This document shows positions 8,622 to 17,280 of a stretch of 64,000 bases of DNA, piece after piece. Origin of the DNA: Marinobacter alexandrii. GTDB taxonomy: Bacteria; Pseudomonadota; Gammaproteobacteria; Pseudomonadales; Oleiphilaceae. The number at the start of each line of letters is the position of its first letter. Positions within the stretch are counted from its first letter, which is position 1. A model generated the notes under the pieces. It made no database searches. It saw nothing but the letters and a program-made list of their open reading frames with translations, and was not told where the DNA came from. The position numbers and the translations under genes were made by a program. The stretch is from positions 62,001 to 126,000 of the forward strand of contig NZ_SWKM01000013.1 of the NCBI RefSeq assembly GCF_005871205.1, in the 5' to 3' direction.

Positions 8622-8645
8622 TTACCGTTAAACTGGGGAACATCC

Positions 8646-9032
8646 ATGCAAAGCGATCACATAGAAATCATGAACCCCGGATTAATCGGATACCGCGTTC
8701 TTGCCTACACGAGTCTAGGTTTGGCGATTGCCGGCATCTTTTTGCCCCTGCTGCCGACTACACCTTTTGTGCTGCTAGCAGCATGGTCAGCCGGGCGCGG
8801 CTCTCCAGAGTTCCATCGCTGGATACACAATCACCGAACGTTCGGACCTATTATCGAAAACTGGGAAACTAATCGTGCTGTGCCCACGCAAGCCAAATGG
8901 CTGGCCTGCGCGATGCTGATGTTGAGCTGGGGAATTCTGTTCGTCTCTGGTGCGTCGGCATGGCTTCTCGCAGGATTGGCGGCATTCTTCTGCGGCCTGC
9001 TTGCCTTCCTTTTCACCCGACCCTCTTGCTGA
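8646..9032 (+). CDS. DUF454 (YbaN-like) inner-membrane protein
   Basis: A 128-residue protein with the DUF454/YbaN signature LGLAIAGIFLPLLPTTPF followed by a short cytoplasmic segment rich in basic and aromatic residues (HRWIHNHRTFG) and two further membrane helices. Family members are small inner-membrane proteins of unknown function, sometimes found next to haem or NO genes. The start follows GGGGAACATCC. It is co-directional with the upstream small membrane gene and with nsrR, and probably co-transcribed with them. Confidence 0.85.
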   Translation: MQSDHIEIMNPGLIGYRVLAYTSLGLAIAGIFLPLLPTTPFVLLAAWSAGRGSPEFHRWIHNHRTFGPIIENWETNRAVPTQAKWLACAMLMLSWGILFVSGASAWLLAGLAAFFCGLLAFLFTRPSC

Positions 9033-9065
9033 CCTTGTGGCCATCGTCTTTGTTGGAGCAGTTAC

Positions 9066-9503
9066 ATGCACATCACCCGCTACACCGATTATTCCATTCG
9101 GGTATTGATATACCTGGCGCTTCAGGAAGAGCGTCTGGCGACCATCCAGCAAATCGCCAGCAGCTATGACATCTCCAAGAACCACCTGATGAAAGTGGTA
9201 CATCAGTTGACGCTGAAGGGCTACGTAGAGAGCATCCGCGGCAAGAACGGCGGGCTGCGACTGCACCGGAAACCGGAGGACATCAACATTGGCGTGCTGG
9301 TGCGGGAGACCGAGCAGGACCTGAATCTTGTGGAATGCTTCTCCTCGGGCAATAAGTGTCGCATCACACCGGTATGCGGATTGAAGAACATTCTGGCGGA
9401 AGCTTTAAGAGCCTTCCTGGAGACCCTCGACCAGTACACGCTCGCCGACATTCTTCCGGAACGGCAAAAGCCCCAATTGTTGCGCCTGTTGCAGATTGCC
9501 TGA
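9066..9503 (+). CDS. nsrR: NO-sensing transcriptional repressor NsrR
   Basis: A 145-residue Rrf2-family regulator with an N-terminal winged helix-turn-helix (HITRYTDYSIRVLIYLA, then a recognition helix around SKNHLMKVVHQL), the wing RGKNGGLRL, and three cysteines (Cys91, Cys98, Cys104) in the arrangement ECF...KCRITPVCGL. This cluster binds the NO-sensitive iron-sulfur centre in NsrR. Spacing and flanks match NsrR rather than IscR or RirA. It sits beside its probable targets norZ and nnrS, both preceded by NsrR-like palindromes. SD TTGGAG precedes the ATG. Confidence 0.95.
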   Translation: MHITRYTDYSIRVLIYLALQEERLATIQQIASSYDISKNHLMKVVHQLTLKGYVESIRGKNGGLRLHRKPEDINIGVLVRETEQDLNLVECFSSGNKCRITPVCGLKNILAEALRAFLETLDQYTLADILPERQKPQLLRLLQIA

Positions 9504-9586
9504 AAGCGGTTGCTTCAAAGCCTCAGCGTATAAGCGACAACGATGCCGTACAAAAGCACAGACCATTTCGACTCAAGTCCGGGCCT

Positions 9587-10825
9587 ATGACCTCTAAAGC
9601 CACACCGGTGCCAGCATTTCCCAAGACGACCATGGCGACCCTTCTGGCACTTTATATTGCCCAGGGACTACCCTCTGGATTGTTTGCCCATGCCCTGCCG
9701 GTGTTCTGGCGAGAGGCCGGGATTGGCCTTGCCTGGATCGGCGCGCTAAAACTGCTGGCTTTGCCATGGATTCTGAAAGCCTTGTGGGCGCCGGTAATTG
9801 ATCGCAGCCTCTGGAACGTAGCTCCGATACGCTGGGTATTCGGGCTGCAATCTTTGGCCGCCGTCTGCCTGATCGGCCTGGGAATAGTTGGCATAACCCC
9901 TCAAGGCCCCTGGCTGCCGCTGACGGTCGCTGCGATCTTGTTGATCAATCTGCTGATGGCCACCCAGGACATCATTACCGATGGTCTGGCTGTTCGGCAT
10001 GTTCCCGCTATTTGGCGAGGGTTGGCCAACACCTTGCAAGTGGCTGGGTACAAAATCGGAATGTTGGCCGGCGGCGCCTTTTTGCTGATCCTGGCCAGCC
10101 ACGTAGACACACAGATCGCTCTCTTGCTGCCGGCAGGTCTTTTGATTGTGCTGCTGACACTGGTTTATCGCGCCCCCATTCTTCGTACTCCCCATCGGCT
10201 CTCTACCCCAGCGGACGAACCGCAGCCCAGGATTATCGACGGTTTCATCGGCCTTATCCGCCAGCCCGGCATGTTGTTCTGGTTGGGAATCGTAGCCTGC
10301 TACAAAGTCGGTGATGCCATGGGATCAGGCATGGTTCGCCCGATGCTGACCGACGGTGGCTGGACAGCCGAGGCAATTGGAAACTTCACACTTGCCACCA
10401 CCGTAGTTGGCCTGTTGGGGGCGGCCATCGGCGGATGGCTTTACACCCAACTGGGTGGCCGACGCAGCCTGATCTGGGCAGGTATCGCCCAGGCTGTGAC
10501 GATCAGCGGCTGGGCACTGGTCGCAGTGAAGGGCACCGGAACTGCCTTGGTTTACGGAGTCGGTATCACCGAGCAATTGGCCGACGGCGCATCCACGGTG
10601 GTGTTGTTTGCGATGATGATGAATCTGTGTCGGCAGCAGTGGGCCGGCACCGATTTCACCGTGCAGGCGTCCATCCAGGTCATCTTTGCGGGCATCTTCG
10701 GCTTGCTGGGTGGCTCGATTGCCCAAGCCTACAGTTACGAAATCCTGCTCGGGCTTGCCGGATCTGCAGGCCTTGCCGTGGTGTTCGTGTTTGCACTCCA
10801 GGGCCCTAAAACAGTACCCCGCTGA
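9587..10825 (+). CDS. MFS transporter of the AmpG/RhtX-FptX type
   Basis: A 412-residue protein with about twelve transmembrane helices. The N-terminal pattern YIAQGLPSGLF...ALPVFWRE and the segment LPWILKALWAPVIDR are typical of the AmpG (muropeptide) and RhtX/FptX (siderophore) carriers. The long open frame continues upstream into nsrR, but membrane homology starts near the ATG at 9587, 84 bp after the nsrR stop. The substrate cannot be assigned. No peptidoglycan-recycling or siderophore genes are adjacent, so its link to NO stress is only positional. Confidence 0.8.
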   Translation: MTSKATPVPAFPKTTMATLLALYIAQGLPSGLFAHALPVFWREAGIGLAWIGALKLLALPWILKALWAPVIDRSLWNVAPIRWVFGLQSLAAVCLIGLGIVGITPQGPWLPLTVAAILLINLLMATQDIITDGLAVRHVPAIWRGLANTLQVAGYKIGMLAGGAFLLILASHVDTQIALLLPAGLLIVLLTLVYRAPILRTPHRLSTPADEPQPRIIDGFIGLIRQPGMLFWLGIVACYKVGDAMGSGMVRPMLTDGGWTAEAIGNFTLATTVVGLLGAAIGGWLYTQLGGRRSLIWAGIAQAVTISGWALVAVKGTGTALVYGVGITEQLADGASTVVLFAMMMNLCRQQWAGTDFTVQASIQVIFAGIFGLLGGSIAQAYSYEILLGLAGSAGLAVVFVFALQGPKTVPR

Positions 10826-11054
10826 CCTCCCTGCTTCGAGGCCTACTCAAGGTTTCCTCCAGTCAGTTTTTTTACAATGCCCGCCACACTTCCTATACAA
10901 CGCTGACGACACCTCTCAAGAGTTCTTGGGGTGCAAGGATTTTATGCCCATTGGCTTGCTCCTTGCTGAATGCAAGAGACGCTGCAATTGACGGGTCCGG
11001 AACGAAGTATGAGGGCCAGTGAAGTGCCTAAAATCCGGACAGCCGCCTTACATT

Positions 11055-11068
11055 CCTCATTATTGAGG
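11055..11068 (+). promoter_or_regulatory. Small hairpin covering the ribosome site of the barrel gene
   Basis: CCTCA (11055-11059), TTAT loop, TGAGG (11064-11068). The right arm is the likely Shine-Dalgarno sequence for the start at 11079, so the hairpin could occlude ribosome binding. The stem is only five pairs, so this is tentative. The rest of the 244-bp gap (10826-11069) shows nothing recognisable. Confidence 0.35.
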
Positions 11069-11069
11069 C

Positions 11070-12305
11070 ATGAAGACGATGACAGGTCGCCAGTTCTTCA
11101 CCGGTACTGGATTAATTTGGACTCTTAGCACAACAACACAGGCGCTGCAGCCTGACCTGTTCGACATCTATGGCGAAGTCACCGGCGGCTACATTTCTGA
11201 TGAGGCTCTGAACAATACCTCTGGCCGCGAAACTCAGATTTGGAAGATGACCCAGGTGCTGGTTGGCCTTGTCTACAACGCCGAAGACTCTGCCTGGTCA
11301 GCGCGTATTGAATGGGTCCCATTGTCGGATGATCTATGCTTCGAGCCAGAAAACGCGGCATGCGGTGACATTTACAAAAATCTCGGAACAAGCCTGCTTT
11401 ACTTCGGTGAGCATCCGGTACGTGAAGCCGCCGCGCGCTATCAGGGAGACAACTGGTACGCCGACATTGGCAGAATTATCAATCCCTATGGCTTGTCATT
11501 AAATGAAGCACCCTATCGCCATCGGCACGACGCACCTCACGCCTATTACATCGATAAAGAACTGGTCAGCGGGGTCAATCTCGAAGCCCAGCTAAGTCGC
11601 TGGACAGCTTCGCTTGGTGTCTTTGGCGGCCGCGGTGATCCGGGCAGTTCCTACAACTATTATCTGAATGGGCAAGTGGATCCAAATCTAAAAGGCAACA
11701 ACACCCCTTTGTTCGAAACTACCCTCGCCTACCGAAGAATTGGGCGGCAAAGCACCCAAACACTCTATGGTGGTTACCACCACACCAAGACAGGCTCAGC
11801 CGTCGGGCACTTATACAGCGGTAAACACAATGACGAACGAGCCCAAGTGGGGCTGGACGTAACCTACACTCCACAATCATCGCTGATCACCGGGTATCGC
11901 CTGCTCGCTCAATACAGTCAATACAGTCAATACACCCTGGGCTTAACAACTAAAGGCCAACAAGGCCGCTCCACACCAATTCAAAGCAGAGACCTGGTAA
12001 AACGGGGAGTGTTCGCAACTGGCGTGGTGGAATTCGGATCACGATTGGAGCTTGTATATACTTACGAGGAGCTCGACCGAATCGACACTCTGGTGTGGGA
12101 TCGGGTGGCCAATTTTGATCCTTCACACCCTGCCTTCGATTCGGTGGAACGCAATCACATCGTGAGTATCGCGTATCGCTTCAATCGCAATGTCGAGTTT
12201 TCGGCATTTTTTCGACAGTCAGATTTTGACTATGCCTTCGTCTCCGACATCGAGCCGGAAACAGACACCGACAAGGCCGGGTTCCTGGTTCACTTTCAGT
12301 TCTGA
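11070..12305 (+). CDS. Predicted outer-membrane beta-barrel protein
   Basis: The protein has up to 411 residues, starting with a short hydrophobic signal-like segment and then many alternating strands rich in aromatic ends, finishing in a C-terminal phenylalanine (GFLVHFQF), the hallmark of Bam-assembled barrels. I do not recognise a specific porin family. Features include NIINPYGLSLNEAPY-like loops and a pair of cysteines near residues 88-97 (CFEPENAAC). The ATG at 11079 is better spaced from GAGG than the one at 11070. A 9-bp tandem repeat lies in the gene (11910-11936). It stands alone, between an MFS gene and an unknown gene. Confidence 0.7.
   Translation: MKTMTGRQFFTGTGLIWTLSTTTQALQPDLFDIYGEVTGGYISDEALNNTSGRETQIWKMTQVLVGLVYNAEDSAWSARIEWVPLSDDLCFEPENAACGDIYKNLGTSLLYFGEHPVREAAARYQGDNWYADIGRIINPYGLSLNEAPYRHRHDAPHAYYIDKELVSGVNLEAQLSRWTASLGVFGGRGDPGSSYNYYLNGQVDPNLKGNNTPLFETTLAYRRIGRQSTQTLYGGYHHTKTGSAVGHLYSGKHNDERAQVGLDVTYTPQSSLITGYRLLAQYSQYSQYTLGLTTKGQQGRSTPIQSRDLVKRGVFATGVVEFGSRLELVYTYEELDRIDTLVWDRVANFDPSHPAFDSVERNHIVSIAYRFNRNVEFSAFFRQSDFDYAFVSDIEPETDTDKAGFLVHFQF
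11910..11936 (+). repeat. In-frame 9-bp tandem repeat, about 2.8 copies
   Basis: CAATACAGT occurs twice in a row (11910-11918, 11919-11927) and is followed by CAATACACC. It encodes QYS-QYS-QYT within a predicted strand or loop of the barrel protein. Copy-number change would keep the frame. Confidence 0.85.
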
Positions 12306-12419
12306 CCCGAGGCATTACTCACCAATCTATTTGGATCATGGCCCAAAACGTGCTTCCCAACACCTCAGACGATGATTTACCGGCACACCACGCCGTGAGC
12401 CGAGGGAGGACACCACGCC

Positions 12420-13085
12420 ATGTCGCTACTGACATCACTGATTCGCGCCAGCACCCAGTTCCAACAGGCCTTGGAAAAGCGCCCGGCACCCGAGGGTTCG
12501 GGGCAAGGCGCTCCAGCCAAGGCAGAGGCGGCGCAGCCCCAGCCAGCCGGGGCGCCTGGCGACGACCGCTTTACCCCTTCCGGTGACAACGCTGCAGACC
12601 TGGCCAAACAGAAATCCCGTAAGCTGGCCATGGCAGAGTACAAGCAAACCGTGGGGCAGGATCTTGCCTTTGTGCGGGAAACGCTGCGGCATAAGCTTGC
12701 CGAATACAATCTGCAACCCGGCACTGCGCTCAGTGTGAACCGGAGTGAATCCGGTAGCGTTCAGGTTTCAGGCGGGATTCCCGAACAGGCAAAAGCCTCG
12801 ATCGAGAACGATCTTAATGTGAACAAGAACTTCAAGGACGCGTTCGGCCGGCTGAGTATCAACGAGCCCACACTTGGGTTCATGGACAACGCCCTGAAGC
12901 TCAACCAGGCCTACGGCGTAAACAACCCGTTGCTGGACACCCTGGTCAGCGAGAACCAGCAGTTCAACGGGCTGCAGGATCTGGTGCACCGTTACGATAG
13001 CCTCCGCCGTTCCGCCGGCAGCGAACAGTTCGGGGTGGCCGACAACAACAGGAACTACGCGTTCAATCTGAACGCGCGCGCCTGA
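12420..13085 (+). CDS. Hypothetical protein, no recognised family
   Basis: A 221-residue protein I cannot assign. An N-terminal amphipathic stretch (residues 1-20) is followed by an Ala/Pro/Gly/Gln-rich linker (about 21-48), the motif DRFTPSGDNA, a Lys/Arg/Glu-rich helical segment (about 60-95), and a mixed region ending NYAFNLNARA. It has no signal peptide, membrane helix or cysteine. AGGA lies about ten bases upstream of the ATG. It is convergent with yciO. The composition suggests a soluble, partly disordered protein. Confidence 0.7.
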   Translation: MSLLTSLIRASTQFQQALEKRPAPEGSGQGAPAKAEAAQPQPAGAPGDDRFTPSGDNAADLAKQKSRKLAMAEYKQTVGQDLAFVRETLRHKLAEYNLQPGTALSVNRSESGSVQVSGGIPEQAKASIENDLNVNKNFKDAFGRLSINEPTLGFMDNALKLNQAYGVNNPLLDTLVSENQQFNGLQDLVHRYDSLRRSAGSEQFGVADNNRNYAFNLNARA

Positions 13086-13106
13086 TCGTCAGACATTGCC
13101 CGATCA

Positions 13107-13730
13107 TTAGACATTAAAGGGGGCGGGATCGCCTTTACCGACCCGGGTAACCGCCGGTGCCTCGCCGGTGAAGTCAACCACCGTGGTCGCTTCCATGCCG
13201 CAGAATCCGCCGTCGATGATCAGATCCAGCTCGTGCTCGAGGGTTTCCCGGATATCGTAGGGGTCGGTCATCGGCTCTGTTTCACCGGGCAGGATCAGCG
13301 TACTGCTCATGATCGGCTCACCCAGCTCCCCCAACAACTCCTGAACAATGGCATTGTCCGGAACCCGCACGCCAACAGAGCGGCGTTTGGGATGCAGCAG
13401 CCGCCGGGGCACTTCGCTGGTGGCATCCAGAATGAAGGTGTAAGGCCCGGGGGTGAAATTCTTCAGCAAACGGTACTGCGTGTTATCCACCTTGGCGTAC
13501 ACGCCGATATCGGACAGGTCCCGACACACCAGGGTGAAGTTGTGTCTGTCGTCCAGGCGTCGAATGCGCTTGATTCGATCCGCCGCCTGTTTGTCCCCCA
13601 GATGACAGCCAATGGCATAGGCTGAATCCGTGGGGTACACGATTACCCCACCCCGGCGGAGAATATCCACGGCCTGATTAATCAGGCGTTTTTGTGGGGT
13701 TTCCGGGTGAATCTGGAAAAACTGGCTCAT
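13107..13730 (-). CDS. yciO: YciO, YrdC/Sua5-fold protein
   Basis: A 207-residue protein closely following Escherichia coli YciO along its length (MSQFFQIHP start, VIVYPTDSAYAIGC, HNFTLVCRDLS, PGPYTFIL, KRRSVGVRVP). The YrdC/Sua5 fold binds ATP, threonine and bicarbonate to form threonylcarbamoyl-AMP, the precursor of the t6A tRNA modification. YciO itself is a paralogue whose in vivo contribution is less clear than TsaC. The ATG at 13730 follows GAGAGGA; longer frames upstream are the overlap with bolA. It overlaps the bolA stop by 4 bp, so the two form an operon. Confidence 0.9.
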   Translation of the reverse strand: MSQFFQIHPETPQKRLINQAVDILRRGGVIVYPTDSAYAIGCHLGDKQAADRIKRIRRLDDRHNFTLVCRDLSDIGVYAKVDNTQYRLLKNFTPGPYTFILDATSEVPRRLLHPKRRSVGVRVPDNAIVQELLGELGEPIMSSTLILPGETEPMTDPYDIRETLEHELDLIIDGGFCGMEATTVVDFTGEAPAVTRVGKGDPAPFNV

Positions 13731-14083
13731 GCATCCTCTCCCTGACCAGTGGGCGCTGTCATGGCGGGGTCGTTTTTTGATCCGCCCAGGCAGTTGGGTG
13801 ACTCGGGTGCGGACTGACCGGTTGCTTCCCATTCCTCTGGCGAATACAGGTGCAATGCGAGCGCGTGCACTTCGCCGGCCAACTCTGCGGCCAGAACCTG
13901 ATAGATCGCCTGGTGGCGCTTGACCTTCATCTGACCCTCAAAGTCCGCTGAGACCAGGGTTACCTTGAAATGAGTCTCCGAATTCGGTGGCACGCTGTGC
14001 TTATGACTTTCGTTCTCCACATGCAGGAGGCGGGCATCGAAAGCCTTGTTCAGCTTTGTTTCGATTGCGTTCTGGATCTTCAT
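13727..14083 (-). CDS. bolA: BolA family protein
   Basis: The protein has 118 residues. The BolA fold is recognisable from MKIQNAIETKLNKAF, the conserved NESHKHSVP and ETHFKVTLVS segments, and the RHQAIYQVLAAEL...VHALALH helix-turn region with its conserved cysteine-poor core. BolA partners with monothiol glutaredoxins in iron-sulfur trafficking and influences envelope and biofilm genes. A C-terminal tail of about 30 residues is non-conserved. The start at 14083 aligns with the E. coli N-terminus; the 34 residues available upstream look unlike BolA. Confidence 0.9.
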   Translation of the reverse strand: MKIQNAIETKLNKAFDARLLHVENESHKHSVPPNSETHFKVTLVSADFEGQMKVKRHQAIYQVLAAELAGEVHALALHLYSPEEWEATGQSAPESPNCLGGSKNDPAMTAPTGQGEDA

Positions 14084-14209
14084 AATTCGTCCATTCTCCG
14101 AATACGTTCTGTGACTGCAGTCTACTACACAAACCACCAACCACCCGAACCTTGACAGCAAAGAGCCAAACGGCCACATTCCCATCCCGATTCAACCGCA
14201 TAAACGCCC

Positions 14210-16396
14210 ATGCATCTGTACATCGCCGAAAAACCTAGCCTCGGTCGCGCCATCGCCGCCGCCCTGCCCGGTCCACACCAGAAAGGCCAGGGCTGGATCC
14301 GCTGTGGCAATGGCGAAACCGCCGCCACCGTCAGCTGGTGCATAGGGCACCTGCTGGAGCCAGCCGAACCTGCGCGCTATAACCCGGCCTGGAAAAAGTG
14401 GTGTCAGGAAGATCTGCCCATGTTCCCAGACAAATGGGAGGTCATGCCCAAGGACAGTGTGCGCCAGCAATTGAAGGTGCTCGAGTCACTTATCCGGCAG
14501 GCGACAACCATTGTCCACGCAGGCGACCCGGACCGTGAAGGCCAGCTGCTGGTGGACGAGGTAATTCGGTACGTTGGCACCGAGGCGCCAGTCCAGCGGG
14601 TACTGATCAACGACCTGACGCCCGCAGCCGTGGCCAAGGCTGTTCAGGCCCCCAGAGACAATCGCGAATTCCGCCGACTCTCCCACTCTGCCCTGGCCCG
14701 CCAACGCGCAGACTGGTTGTACGGCATCAACCTGACCCGCTTTTACACCCTGAGTTACCAGCGGCCGGGCGAGCAGGGTGTATATTCCGTGGGGCGGGTT
14801 CAAACGCCGGTTTTGGGCCTGGTGGTTGAGCGTGACAGTGCCATCGAGAATTTCGAACCCAAACCCTATTTCCGCATTGAAGCCCAGTTTGCAGCCCAGG
14901 AAGACGAGGCCGACCAGAGCCCTTTCACCGCCCGCTGGCTGCCTGACGAACAATTCCAGGACCAACTCGACGAAGAGAACCGGCTGCTGGACCGAGCCAT
15001 TGCGGATCAAATCGCCGCCGACGTAGACGGCCGCCCCGGCACCATCACAGAGTCACGGTTCCGGGATCGTCCCGAAGCGCCGCCGTTGCCCCTGTCGCTC
15101 TCGGCTCTGCAAATCGAGGCCGGCCGGCTGTTTCGCATGGGTGCTAAAGAGGTGCTCGACACCGCGCAGAATCTGTACGAACGTCATCAGCTGATCACCT
15201 ATCCCCGGTCAGACTGCCGCCACCTGCCCGAGGGCCATTTCGGACAGCGAGAACAGGTGGTTCGCGCCATCTCCAGGGTTGCTCCAGATTTAGCCGAAGC
15301 TTGCCAGCAGGCCGATACCGAGCGCCGTACGGCAGCCTGGAACGACAAACAGGTCGACGCGCACCACGCCATCATTCCAACCAGCCGGCCATCGCCAAAC
15401 GGGGCGCTGACGGCTACCGAAGAAAAACTCTACGGGCTCATCAGTCGCTATTACCTGATGCAGTTCTCCGCCGACGCGGTGCACCGGGAGGGTCGGCTCA
15501 CAGTTCGGGTAACCAACCACAAGTTCAGGGCCACCGAAACCGCCATTCTGGTCCCGGGCTGGAAAACCCTTGAACTGAAGCTCCGCGAAGGCCGCAACGA
15601 CTCTTCAAAGGCGCCTTTACCACGCCTGGACAAAGACGAGCCGGTTCTGTGCAGCGATACCACCATCGCAGAGCGCAAGACCCAACCTCCGCAGCACTTC
15701 ACCGACGCCACACTGCTGTCGGCGATGACCAACATCGCCCGCTTCGTGACCGATCCGAACCTTCGGAAAACCTTGAGGGAAACCGACGGACTGGGCACCG
15801 AAGCAACCCGCGCGGCCATCATTGACACCCTGTTCAAGCGGGATTACCTGTACCGCGACAGCCGCCACATTCGGGCCACCGATAAGGGCAAGGCACTGAT
15901 TACCGCCTTGCCAGAGTCGGTCAGCAAACCGGACCGGACCGCGGCCTGGGAAGCTACCTTGGAGAGCATTCGCCGTGGCGAAGGCGATCCACGGGAATTT
16001 CTCGACACCCTGAAACAGGAAGTCCGGGGCTTCATCGATCGTCCCCAGGGCACACCTAACGTTAGTCCATCCGCGGATGGAACCGAGCCGGCGCAGGGTG
16101 GCCAGGTACACTGCCCAAAATGCCGAGCCCCAATGACCGAAAGGGATGGCAAGTTCGGTCGCTTCTTCGCCTGCACACGGTATCCTCAGTGCCGTGGCAC
16201 CCGTCCCCTCGAGGATGCGGCGCCGGAGGACGGCACCGGCCAGAAACCTATCCCCTGCCCCCACTGTTTCTCCCCGCTGGTCCGCAGGAAAGGAAAAAAA
16301 GGCTGGTTCTGGGGCTGCAGTAATTTTCCGGCCTGCCGACAAACAGTTGATGACGACAACGGAAAGCCAGCACTCCACTTACGCAACTCTACATAA
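14210..16396 (+). CDS. topB: DNA topoisomerase III with two C-terminal zinc ribbons
   Basis: A 728-residue type IA topoisomerase. The TOPRIM domain starts at the N-terminus (HLYIAEKPSLGRAIA) with the acidic triad DPDRE at residues 106-110. The catalytic tyrosine is Tyr331 in LITYPRSD. TopB removes negative supercoils and decatenates, resolving replication and recombination intermediates. Beyond the core are two four-cysteine ribbons, at about residues 635-663 (CPKC...CTRYPQC) and 682-710 (CPHC...CSNFPAC), a common extension in TopA/TopB. It is monocistronic and divergent from bolA. Confidence 0.95.
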   Translation: MHLYIAEKPSLGRAIAAALPGPHQKGQGWIRCGNGETAATVSWCIGHLLEPAEPARYNPAWKKWCQEDLPMFPDKWEVMPKDSVRQQLKVLESLIRQATTIVHAGDPDREGQLLVDEVIRYVGTEAPVQRVLINDLTPAAVAKAVQAPRDNREFRRLSHSALARQRADWLYGINLTRFYTLSYQRPGEQGVYSVGRVQTPVLGLVVERDSAIENFEPKPYFRIEAQFAAQEDEADQSPFTARWLPDEQFQDQLDEENRLLDRAIADQIAADVDGRPGTITESRFRDRPEAPPLPLSLSALQIEAGRLFRMGAKEVLDTAQNLYERHQLITYPRSDCRHLPEGHFGQREQVVRAISRVAPDLAEACQQADTERRTAAWNDKQVDAHHAIIPTSRPSPNGALTATEEKLYGLISRYYLMQFSADAVHREGRLTVRVTNHKFRATETAILVPGWKTLELKLREGRNDSSKAPLPRLDKDEPVLCSDTTIAERKTQPPQHFTDATLLSAMTNIARFVTDPNLRKTLRETDGLGTEATRAAIIDTLFKRDYLYRDSRHIRATDKGKALITALPESVSKPDRTAAWEATLESIRRGEGDPREFLDTLKQEVRGFIDRPQGTPNVSPSADGTEPAQGGQVHCPKCRAPMTERDGKFGRFFACTRYPQCRGTRPLEDAAPEDGTGQKPIPCPHCFSPLVRRKGKKGWFWGCSNFPACRQTVDDDNGKPALHLRNST

Positions 16397-16509
16397 CGAT
16401 ACTGAACGTACTGTCAGTTTTTGTGATAATCGCTTGATATCAACCAGCAATCCGTCCAATGCCCAAGTATTAGGCACGGTCACAATCGCAATACCCCTGG
16501 AGACGTCTG

Positions 16510-17280
16510 ATGCGCATTGCTCTGCTTGAAGATGAATACGAACAGGCGCAGCACGTCCAGTCGATGCTGTCAGAGCGCGATCACCACTGCGACACTTTTC
16601 CAACAGGGCAAGCGTTTCTCAGCGCCGTTCTCCACCGCAGCTACGATCTGCTGATCCTCGACTGGCAAATACCCGACATGACCGGCATCGACGTGCTCGA
16701 AAGCGTCAGATCGCAGCTCAACTGGGTGATTCCGGTAGTGTTCCTGACCCAACGTGACAGCGAAGCCGATGTCGTGCGCGCGCTGGATGCCGGCGCCGAC
16801 GACTACCTGGCCAAGCCTGCCCGGGCGGCAGAACTGGCGGCTCGCATCAACGCCCTCGCTCGCCGCAGCAATCCTGACAGCGAAAAGGAAGTGCTGAAAT
16901 ACGGCCCCTTTGAAGTGAACACCCAGCGCCGAACCATCACGCTGCATGGGGACGAACTGACCCTGACTGACAAGGATTTTGACCTGACCCTGTTCCTGTT
17001 TCAGAATCAGGGCCGCTTACTGACTCGTGAAATGCTTCTGGAGCGTGTCTGGGGCCTGGCACGGGAAATCAACACCCGCACCGTCGACACTCATATGAGT
17101 CGACTGCGGCGTCGCCTTGGGCTGAATCCGGAAAACGGCTTCCGGATCAAGACTATTTATCAGCGTGGTTACCGGCTTGAGTCCATGCAACATCAGCAAG
17201 TGGACCATAACTCCGACATGAGCAGCTCGGACGTGAATAACTCTGAAATAAGCGAGACCGACCGAGCCGCGAATGAGTAA
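16510..17280 (+). CDS. OmpR/PhoB-type response regulator
   Basis: A 256-residue two-component regulator. The receiver domain occupies residues 1-118, with acidic pocket Glu7/Asp8, phospho-acceptor Asp51, Thr80 and Lys102 all present. It is joined to a winged-helix DNA-binding domain (about 130-228; signature RLLTREMLLERVWG...RTVDTHMSRLRRRLG), followed by a polar tail of about 28 residues. It overlaps the FecR gene by 8 bp and is probably the partner of the histidine kinase two genes downstream. Targets are unknown. Confidence 0.92.
   Translation: MRIALLEDEYEQAQHVQSMLSERDHHCDTFPTGQAFLSAVLHRSYDLLILDWQIPDMTGIDVLESVRSQLNWVIPVVFLTQRDSEADVVRALDAGADDYLAKPARAAELAARINALARRSNPDSEKEVLKYGPFEVNTQRRTITLHGDELTLTDKDFDLTLFLFQNQGRLLTREMLLERVWGLAREINTRTVDTHMSRLRRRLGLNPENGFRIKTIYQRGYRLESMQHQQVDHNSDMSSSDVNNSEISETDRAANE

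Noticed and set aside
8318..8872. 184-codon plus-strand frame over the small membrane gene
   Set aside because: It overlaps two better supported genes in another frame and includes the operator region.
15617..16378. 253-codon minus-strand frame inside topB
   Set aside because: It is the antisense shadow of a strongly conserved topoisomerase and has no ribosome site.
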